NCBI GenBank assembly: GCA_033791105.1
Contig: JASJHI010000295.1
Coordinates: 1 to 7,754, forward strand
Reading direction: 5' to 3'
DNA from: JASJHI01 sp033791105
GTDB taxonomy: Bacteria > Actinomycetota > Acidimicrobiia > Acidimicrobiales > Ilumatobacteraceae
Length of the DNA: 7,754 bases
In this document: positions 1-5,163 of the stretch, one piece after another
Layout of the letters: each line of letters opens with the position of its first letter
How positions within the stretch are numbered: position 1 is the stretch's first letter
The notes under the pieces: generated by a model
Told to the model about the DNA's origin: nothing
What the model saw: only the letters and a program-made list of their open reading frames with translations
Databases searched by the model: none
Position numbers and translations under genes: made by a program

Positions 1-314
1 AGCTCGCGTGCCAACGGTGACATGGTGACGATGCGCACGGTCGGGGCGAGTGCATCGAGTGAGCGGTGGACGTAGAGCGTCCGGACCGCGGTCCGCCGCG
101 ACGTCGACAGAGCGATGCGGCGGTCATCGCCGATGCACAGTGCGCGGTGCGGCGGCAGCGTCCACGTCTCGTGGTCGGCGCTCGCACGGACGACACCGGA
201 CAACGCATACACAACCTGCTGCCATCCGGGCTGGGTCGGCATGGCGACGATCCCCGGAGGGTGGGTCACGGCGTACCCGCGCACCAGCGGTTCCGGCCGA
301 TCCCTTTGACGCAT
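1..314 (-). CDS. AraC-family transcriptional regulator, N-terminal sensor domain (partial, cut by left edge)
   Basis: The reverse strand reads open from an ATG at 314 to the left edge (104 codons, no stop). The translation has the form of the cupin-like ligand-binding half of AraC/XylS regulators: GWQQVVYALSGVV at about residues 32-44, then WTLPPHRALCIGDD (about 51-64), then RTLYVHRSL and a closing VTMSPLAREL. In this family the block 'L(I)Y..SG......W..PP.RA..I......I......RTLYV......SPL.REL' precedes a C-terminal double helix-turn-helix that binds DNA. That half lies beyond the window. In-frame ATGs at 326 and 338 are alternative starts; none has a clear ribosome binding site, so the start is uncertain by up to 8 residues. 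The gene is divergent from the VOC gene and is a plausible local regulator of it. The effector is unknown. Confidence 0.8.
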   Translation of the reverse strand, partial: MRQRDRPEPLVRGYAVTHPPGIVAMPTQPGWQQVVYALSGVVRASADHETWTLPPHRALCIGDDRRIALSTSRRTAVRTLYVHRSLDALAPTVRIVTMSPLARE

Positions 315-323
315 GTTCGACAA

Positions 324-354
324 CATTGACCGGAACATCGACAGCACGTCAAGT
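324..354. promoter_or_regulatory. Divergent promoter/operator candidate between the AraC-type and VOC genes
   Basis: The gap between the two divergent genes holds TTGAC at 326-330 and GTCAA at 348-352, an inverted pair separated by 17 bases. On each strand the first half reads as a -35-like TTGACC or TTGACG. The hexamer 17 bases downstream (TCAAGT at 349-354 on the plus strand, TCAATG at 329-324 on the minus strand) is only a weak -10. The symmetry could mean two face-to-face overlapping promoters or a dyad operator. This is a motif reading only. Confidence 0.3.
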
Positions 355-365
355 CTGGTTCCTCC

Positions 366-770
366 ATGCTGATGCCCATGAGCACTGCACCGGTCACCGC
401 CAACCTCCACCACTTCGCGATCAACGCCGACGACATCGAGGCGTCGCGGCGGTTCTACGAGTCGATCTTCGGCTGGACGTTCACAGCCTGGGGGCCGCCG
501 GGCTTTTATCAGATCCGCACAGGTACCGAGTCGGCCCCCGGCGTGCAGGGGGCGATGCAAGAGCGCCGCGAACTCCTCGATCGGCCGACGAACGGACTCG
601 AGTGCACGTTCGCGGTCGACGATGTGGAAGCGACCGCGGCAGCTGTCGCGGAGTCCGGCGGTCGCGTGGTGATGGAGCGATTCACGATCAGCGGTGTCGG
701 GCACCTGATCGCGTTCGAGGACCCGGCGGGCAACGCCGTGCTGGCGATGCAGTACGACGACGCGGCATAA
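366..770 (+). CDS. VOC-family (glyoxalase/bleomycin-resistance/dioxygenase fold) protein
   Basis: This 134-residue protein matches the usual size of a single VOC protein made of two beta-alpha-beta-beta-beta modules. Module 1 contains LHHFAINADDIEASRRFYE (about residues 14-32), where H15/H16 supplies the usual first-strand metal ligand, followed by FGWTF and FYQIRTG. Module 2 contains CTFAVDDVEATAAAVAESGG (about 79-98) and ends with the typical IAFEDPAGNAVLAM. It most resembles the general 'predicted enzyme related to lactoylglutathione lyase' group, and the substrate cannot be assigned. There are three in-frame ATGs (366, 372, 378). The third, giving MSTAPVT, is as plausible as the first, and no Shine-Dalgarno decides it. 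The gene is divergent from an AraC-type regulator and is followed by a 99-base gap before pheA. Confidence 0.85.
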   Translation: MLMPMSTAPVTANLHHFAINADDIEASRRFYESIFGWTFTAWGPPGFYQIRTGTESAPGVQGAMQERRELLDRPTNGLECTFAVDDVEATAAAVAESGGRVVMERFTISGVGHLIAFEDPAGNAVLAMQYDDAA

Positions 771-817
771 CACGACCACCCAACGTTCGCGCCGCACGCC
801 GGAACGCTCGCGCTGTC

Positions 818-831
818 GAGCCGGAAGGCTC
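818..831. other. Small perfect stem-loop between the VOC gene and pheA
   Basis: GAGCC (818-822), loop GGAA (823-826) and GGCTC (827-831) form a 5-base-pair GC-rich hairpin. It lies 47 bases after the VOC stop and 38 bases before pheA. With no T-run after it, it could be a weak terminator for the VOC gene or chance pairing in GC-rich DNA. Confidence 0.25.
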
Positions 832-855
832 ACCCGCGGGCGTCGCCGCGGTCGC

Positions 856-870
856 TAGCGTGCCGCGGCA
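856..870 (+). promoter_or_regulatory. Possible -10 element giving a leaderless pheA transcript
   Basis: TAGCGT at 856-861 fits the actinobacterial -10 pattern TANNNT and ends 8 bases before the pheA ATG at 870, the spacing expected if transcription begins at or near the start codon. No Shine-Dalgarno precedes the ATG, which fits a leaderless message. No good -35 is visible. Confidence 0.25.
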
Positions 871-1814
871 TGCAACGTCGAGTCGGCTACTTCGGGCCCT
901 CCGGGACATTTACGCAGCAGGCGCTGATGACGCTCGACGACCTCGAGGGTGCCGACCACATCCCGTTCCGAACGGTTCCCGATGTTCTCGACGCGGTCGA
1001 AGCCGGAGACATCGAGTACGGATTCGTGCCGATCGAGAACTCGATCGAGGGCATGGTCAACTTCAGCCAGGACGCGCTCGCCTTCGATCACAACCTCTTG
1101 ATCGCTCGCGAGGTCGTCCTCGACATCGAGCATTGTCTGCTCGCTCCGGCGGGTGTGGCGCTCGGCGACATCGTCGAGATCCTCTCGATCCCGGTCGCGA
1201 CCGCGCAGTGCCATCACTTCCTCCGCGAACGGCTGCCCGAGGTCGAACTACGCGCGGCCAACAGCACGGCCGACGCCGCGCGCATTGTCGCCGAGGGCAC
1301 TCACGTCCCGAGCGCCGCCCTCGGGCCGCGCGTGGCTGCGGAGGTCTATGGTCTCGACTTGATCGCGGAGGACATCGCCGACCACGCCGACAACCAGACT
1401 CGATTCATCCTCGTATCGCGCGACGAAATCCCGACTCCGACCGGCCACGACAAGACCGCACTGGTCATCTACCAGCGGGCCGACGAGCCGGGCAGCCTGA
1501 TCTCGATCCTGCAGGAGTTCGCGGCCCGCCGGATCAACCTGTCCAACCTGTTCAGCCGTCCGACAAAGGCCGGAGGGCTCGGCGACTACTGCTTCATCGT
1601 CTACGCCGATGGACACGTCTCCGACGAGTTGGTCGCCGACGCGATGCGCGACCTCCACGCCAAGCAGGGCGGTGTGAAGTTCATGGGCTCCTATCCGGCG
1701 GCCGGCGACCATGCGGAGTCGGCGCGCGAGCACGCCGACTCTCGTTGGCGCGAGGCTGACGACTGGATCGTCCAACTCCAACGGCGTGCCGGCGGGCAGG
1801 CCGCAGCCGAGTAG
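870..1814 (+). CDS. pheA: Prephenate dehydratase (monofunctional, with C-terminal ACT domain)
   Basis: Converts prephenate to phenylpyruvate with loss of water and CO2, the step committed to phenylalanine, in the cytoplasm. At 314 residues it has the usual length for monofunctional actinobacterial PheA and shows no chorismate mutase domain. The catalytic domain (about residues 4-183) has GPSGTFT (9-15), VPIENSIEG (53-61), NSTADAA (131-137) and the signature TRF (177-179), whose Thr is catalytic in characterised enzymes. The ACT domain (about 196-275) begins TALVIYQRADEPGSL and includes SRPTKAGGLGDYCFIVYADGH. The Phe-binding ESRP motif usual in this domain reads FSRP here (228-231), so feedback control may be altered. 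A charged tail of about 35 residues follows. The start at ATG 870 gives the conserved MxRVGYFGPSGTFT beginning. An acyl-ACP thioesterase-like gene starts 16 bases after the stop. Confidence 0.95.
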   Translation: MQRRVGYFGPSGTFTQQALMTLDDLEGADHIPFRTVPDVLDAVEAGDIEYGFVPIENSIEGMVNFSQDALAFDHNLLIAREVVLDIEHCLLAPAGVALGDIVEILSIPVATAQCHHFLRERLPEVELRAANSTADAARIVAEGTHVPSAALGPRVAAEVYGLDLIAEDIADHADNQTRFILVSRDEIPTPTGHDKTALVIYQRADEPGSLISILQEFAARRINLSNLFSRPTKAGGLGDYCFIVYADGHVSDELVADAMRDLHAKQGGVKFMGSYPAAGDHAESAREHADSRWREADDWIVQLQRRAGGQAAAE

Positions 1815-1830
1815 CTCGGCCACCGTTCCG

Positions 1831-2601
1831 ATGGCTGCGATTCCACCCGCGTCCGAGCTGCTCGACCCCCGAACGGGTGGTCGCGTGGTCACGCGCACGC
1901 GGGTCGTGCGGCTCGGCGACGTCGACTCGCGTGGAGTGCTGAGGCTGGATGCCACGGCCCGTTACCTTCAGGACGTGGCGACCGACGATGTCGTCGACTC
2001 ACCGCTCGGCAACACATTCGCCTGGGTGGTGCGGCGCACGATGATCGAGGTGCGCGAACCCGCGGTGGTCGACGAGTTGGTGTCGGTGACCACCTTCTGC
2101 TCCGGGACAGGACGCTGCTGGGCGGAGCGCCGCACGTCGATCACGAGCGTTCGCGGCGCGGCGATCGAGGCCGTGAGCCTGTGGGTGCGCATCGATCCCG
2201 AGTCGGGACGACCCACCGCGCTGAACGATGACTTCGATGCGGTCTACGGGGCAGCCGCCGGTGGACGACGCGTGTCGCCGCGTCTCCAGCTACCCGCCAG
2301 GCCATTGGACCAGCCCGGAGGTTTGGTCGCGCGGTCGTGGGCGCTTCGCCGCGTCGACATCGATCCGCTGAACCATGTCAACAACGCCGCTCAGTGGGCC
2401 GCGCTCGAGGAGGTCATGGCCGAGCGCCGAGCCCGCCGCCGCGGTGTCGCCGAGATCGAATTCCTCGCCCCGCTCGATGCCCCCGCCGAGCCAGGTGGCG
2501 CCGTCGACCTCGTCGTCGCGCCCGCCGCGGACGCGATCGAAGCGTGGCTGGTCGCCGACACGATCACACACACCGCCCTCCGCTGGCAGCCGATCTCGTG
2601 A
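1831..2601 (+). CDS. Acyl-ACP thioesterase-like double-hotdog protein
   Basis: A 256-residue protein with the layout of bacterial FatA/FatB-type acyl-ACP thioesterases, which release free fatty acids from acyl carrier protein. The N-terminal hotdog has RLGDVDSRGVLRLDATARYLQDVATDD (about residues 29-55), then FAWVVRRTMIEV and the GTGRCWAERRTSI strand. The C-terminal hotdog carries DIDPLNHVNNAAQW (from residue 176), matching the plant catalytic segment D-x-N-x-HVNN. Asp178 and His182 align, but the Asn position is Leu180, with Asn181 one place later. Many actinobacterial relatives, as remembered, also lack Asn there. The frame is open back to 1711, but that would overlap pheA by about 100 bases. 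The ATG at 1831, 16 bases after pheA, gives a natural start, though without a strong ribosome binding site. It probably shares a transcript with pheA. Substrate chain length is unknown. Confidence 0.82.
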   Translation: MAAIPPASELLDPRTGGRVVTRTRVVRLGDVDSRGVLRLDATARYLQDVATDDVVDSPLGNTFAWVVRRTMIEVREPAVVDELVSVTTFCSGTGRCWAERRTSITSVRGAAIEAVSLWVRIDPESGRPTALNDDFDAVYGAAAGGRRVSPRLQLPARPLDQPGGLVARSWALRRVDIDPLNHVNNAAQWAALEEVMAERRARRRGVAEIEFLAPLDAPAEPGGAVDLVVAPAADAIEAWLVADTITHTALRWQPIS

Positions 2602-2608
2602 GCCTGGT

Positions 2609-2629
2609 GGTGCGCACGCGCGGCGCACC
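2609..2629. terminator. GC-rich stem-loop in the convergent intergenic gap, possible bidirectional terminator
   Basis: GGTGCGC (2609-2615) and GCGCACC (2623-2629) form a perfect 7-base-pair stem around a 7-base loop. It lies within the 52 bases separating the stops of two convergent genes (thioesterase-like, plus; CobW-like, minus). There is no T-tract on either side, so it is not a classical intrinsic terminator. Position and symmetry are the support; U-less hairpin terminators are proposed in high-GC actinobacteria. Confidence 0.45.
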
Positions 2630-2653
2630 GACCTCACCGACTCGAATTCTGGG

Positions 2654-3751
2654 TCAGGCTCGACAGGCGTCGAGGAGGCGTTCGACCGTGGCGCGATCGA
2701 CGTGCTGTTCGTCGGCGATGATCACGAGTGTCGTCGGGCGGTCGTCATCGGGCCAGCCGTCGAACGGCGTGACCTCGCTGCGCATGCCCACCGCCTGCAC
2801 GAGCTGACGCCGATCGGGATCGTCCGCGTCGTGCAGAAACCCTTTGATCCGGTACACGGACGGGGGCATCTCGGCGATCGCCGTCACCATCCGCTCCGAA
2901 TCGAACGTGCCGTCGCGTCGGTACACCCAACTGGTGAACCCGACCCGGTGCTGATGGTCGTGACGCTCACCTTCAGGATCGAATTCACCGTGCGAATCAT
3001 CATCTGAGACGGCCTTCGCGAGTGGGTCCTCGTCGGCATTCTCGGGTCGCGCACCGACAAGGATCTCGAATGGGATGTCGGCGCGGACGCTCTCGATGAT
3101 CCGCACCGACGGGAGTCGGGCGAGGACAAAGTCGCGGACCTCGTCGATCCGCACTCGATCGGCGAGATCGATCTTGTTGAGCACGACGAGATCGGAGAAG
3201 CCGATCTGCCCGAACACGAGGTCGCGGGTCGAGGGATCCTGCGCCTGTGCCGGCAGTTGCTCGGCGTCGACGACCGCCACGATTCCGTCGAGGCGAATCC
3301 GGCCGCGGTAGCCGGGGGCGGTGAATGTCCGCGCGATTCCCATCGGTTCGGCAACACCGCTCGCCTCGAGGACGATCGCGTCCAGCTCCTCATCGGATCG
3401 GAGCACCGAGTCGATCGCCCCGATCAGATCGTCGCGCACCTCGCAGCAGACGCAGCCGTTGGCCAGGCTGACCGTGCCCGACTCGACACCAATGATGAGT
3501 TCCGAGTCGATGTCGACCTCACCGAAGTCGTTGACGAGCACGGCGATTCGCAGCCCGTGTTCCTCGGCGAGAATGCGGTTGAGGAGTGTGGTCTTGCCGG
3601 CGCCGAGGAACCCGGTGAGCACGGTGACCGGCATCGCCTTCGCCTTCGGTGTCGTCGTCCGGGCCTCGTCCTGGTCCTCGGGACCGAACAGCCAGGTGAG
3701 ATCCGGTTCGTCCGAAGTGGCGTCGCTCGGGCCGGCCGGCTCAGCCGTCAC
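2654..3751 (-). CDS. CobW/COG0523-family G3E GTPase (putative metallochaperone)
   Basis: A 365-residue member of the G3E GTPases that bind metal (often Zn or Co) and use GTP to deliver it to client proteins or to support metal homeostasis. Visible motifs are the P-loop GFLGAGKTT (47-55), the metal-binding CxCC in NGCVCCEVR (98-106), ASGVAEP (130-136, Walker B region) and NKID (192-195). A His/Asp-rich linker containing HDHQH comes next (about 263-267), then the CobW C-terminal domain beginning FTSWVYRRDG. The chosen start is GTG at 3751. It overlaps the upstream hydrolase gene by 11 bases and has GAGG 6 bases upstream, suggesting translational coupling. An internal ATG at 3634 (residue 40), where family similarity begins, also has a GAAGG upstream. 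If the GTG is used, the protein carries a 39-residue acidic extension. The metal and the client are not known; the adjacent MBL-fold hydrolase is an obvious candidate client. Confidence 0.92.
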   Translation of the reverse strand: MTAEPAGPSDATSDEPDLTWLFGPEDQDEARTTTPKAKAMPVTVLTGFLGAGKTTLLNRILAEEHGLRIAVLVNDFGEVDIDSELIIGVESGTVSLANGCVCCEVRDDLIGAIDSVLRSDEELDAIVLEASGVAEPMGIARTFTAPGYRGRIRLDGIVAVVDAEQLPAQAQDPSTRDLVFGQIGFSDLVVLNKIDLADRVRIDEVRDFVLARLPSVRIIESVRADIPFEILVGARPENADEDPLAKAVSDDDSHGEFDPEGERHDHQHRVGFTSWVYRRDGTFDSERMVTAIAEMPPSVYRIKGFLHDADDPDRRQLVQAVGMRSEVTPFDGWPDDDRPTTLVIIADEQHVDRATVERLLDACRA

Positions 3752-5129
3752 CGGCTGCCTCGCGGCGAGCTTGCTCGGCCTTGTACGCCTGCTTGAATCG
3801 CCAGTTCTGACCCATACTCTGGAGCATCGACTCGGGGAGCATCTCGACCGGTACGACGAGATCGTCGTCGATCGGCCAATTCGGTAGCAGTTGGGGGTGA
3901 TAGCCCTCCGGGTAGTACTCGGCGGGATCGACTTCGGAGTCGCGGATTGCCTGGTTCTGGATCTTCGCCCGGCTCGTCCCGGGTGCTGGGATCACGAACT
4001 GTCCACTCGAGAAGTCCTGCTGTGGCGCACGATTGTTGGGGTAGTCGGGAAGGATTCCCTCGCGGATCCAGATGTCGTCCTTGGTGACATTGACCACGAT
4101 GCCGTCGGGTGCGCCGAGATGGAAGGGTCCCTTCCAGTGCTCGCGGATCTCCACGACGGTCTCGTCGTTCTGGTATGGATCGAAGTCCATGTGCGTCGTC
4201 ATCAGCAGCCGCGGCTCGATGAGCTTGGCCATGTATCCCGCCGCATACGCGGGCGTGTGGTGTGCGTCGATCGTGAAGCGGCCGACCACCGGGGGCACCC
4301 CCGCCACGCCGGAGCTGATGTTCATCAGCGATGCCTGCGTCTCGGTGATGTAGACGTCGCACCCCTTCGCCCACTCGACATCGTTGCGGTTCGGGCGCCC
4401 GTCGCCGGTCCAGACCACGCTGAGGCCGTTCCAGTCGAGCCGATACCCGGAGGCCCCGTCCTTGGCGTGGCTGCGCTCCCAATGGCGGACGGTGACGCCG
4501 TCCTTGTCGTAGATGATCCCACCGTTGTCGCGGAAGTCGTACTCGTGAACGTCGATGTTCCACGCCTGGCCGACCGGGAAGATGCTGAAGGCATCGGTGT
4601 GCCAGTGGAGCATCTGCTGCATGCCCTCGATCATGTGGGCGGTCCCGTCTTCGGGCGTGCGGCCGGAGGGTCCGTAGACCTGGAGCGGCTGGTGCCAACG
4701 GCCCGACCATCCGCCGAACATGTAGAGGTATGGCAGCGAACCGAAATGGTCGACGTGGAGGTGAGTGATGAAGACCTTGTCGAGCTCGTTCAGCGAGAAG
4801 CCCCCCGCGATGTAGTTCGCGATCGCGCCTTCGCCGATGTCGAAGATGAAGTTCTCGCCGTTGCCGAGTTGCACGAACACCGAGGTGTTCGCCTGTCCTG
4901 GCCGGACCATCGGCGACGTGCCCATGAAGATGATGCGCATCTCGTCGTGCCCGAGCTCTTCGGTCTTCGGCAACCAGTTGGCCGCGCTGAGCAGCCCCGG
5001 GGTCGGGGAGATGCCGTCGAAGAGTTGTCCCTCTTTCCAGCGGCCCATCGGAACGCCACCGGTCAGAACCTTCTCGATGTCGTCGGGGGGCGAGATCGGG
5101 CGTGCCGGAGGAGAACGTTGGTCGGTCAT
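3741..5129 (-). CDS. MBL-fold (metallo-beta-lactamase superfamily) hydrolase
   Basis: A 462-residue cytoplasmic protein (no signal peptide). An N-terminal arm of about 63 residues contains a conserved-looking stretch with GQLFDGISPTPGLLSAANW. The MBL domain then begins MRIIFMGTSP (64-73). Di-metal ligands are visible: THLHVDH (122-128, giving HxHxDH), Asp243 in WTGDGRP, and the histidines of DAHHTP (290/291) and TTHMDFDP (313). The layout resembles RNase Z/arylsulfatase-type MBL proteins. From memory it looks like the subfamily labelled GntH in guanitoxin clusters (features such as FGSLPYLYMFGGW and AKDGASGYRLDWNG), but no other guanitoxin gene is here, so no pathway is implied. A C-terminal tail of about 100 residues with AEYYPEGY follows the fold. 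The open frame extends to 5477 inside the neighbouring gene; ATG 5129 is chosen because it is the first start after that gene's stop, though its RBS is weak. It lies 34 bases after the SGNH gene and overlaps the CobW gene by 11 bases. Substrate unknown. Confidence 0.88.
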   Translation of the reverse strand: MTDQRSPPARPISPPDDIEKVLTGGVPMGRWKEGQLFDGISPTPGLLSAANWLPKTEELGHDEMRIIFMGTSPMVRPGQANTSVFVQLGNGENFIFDIGEGAIANYIAGGFSLNELDKVFITHLHVDHFGSLPYLYMFGGWSGRWHQPLQVYGPSGRTPEDGTAHMIEGMQQMLHWHTDAFSIFPVGQAWNIDVHEYDFRDNGGIIYDKDGVTVRHWERSHAKDGASGYRLDWNGLSVVWTGDGRPNRNDVEWAKGCDVYITETQASLMNISSGVAGVPPVVGRFTIDAHHTPAYAAGYMAKLIEPRLLMTTHMDFDPYQNDETVVEIREHWKGPFHLGAPDGIVVNVTKDDIWIREGILPDYPNNRAPQQDFSSGQFVIPAPGTSRAKIQNQAIRDSEVDPAEYYPEGYHPQLLPNWPIDDDLVVPVEMLPESMLQSMGQNWRFKQAYKAEQARREAAGDG

Positions 5130-5163
5130 TGGAGCTCGCTTTCGGGTCGTTGTGATCGTAGGG

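Noticed and set aside
50..1759. 569-codon open frame on the plus strand
   Set aside because: It runs in another frame across an AraC-type gene, a VOC gene and pheA, all with clear family motifs. Its translation is rich in Arg, Gly and Pro, as expected of a high-GC shadow frame.
1711..1830. Upstream extension of the thioesterase-like frame
   Set aside because: It would overlap the end of pheA by about 100 bases and adds residues unlike any hotdog protein. ATG 1831 follows the pheA stop closely.
1248..1955. 235-codon open frame on the minus strand
   Set aside because: It is antisense to the 3' end of pheA and the start of the thioesterase-like gene, with no family signature.
5155..5160. TACGAT on the minus strand as a -10 for the MBL gene
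   Set aside because: It fits TANNNT, but the nearest -35-like sequence is 21 bases away, so it is not a supported promoter.
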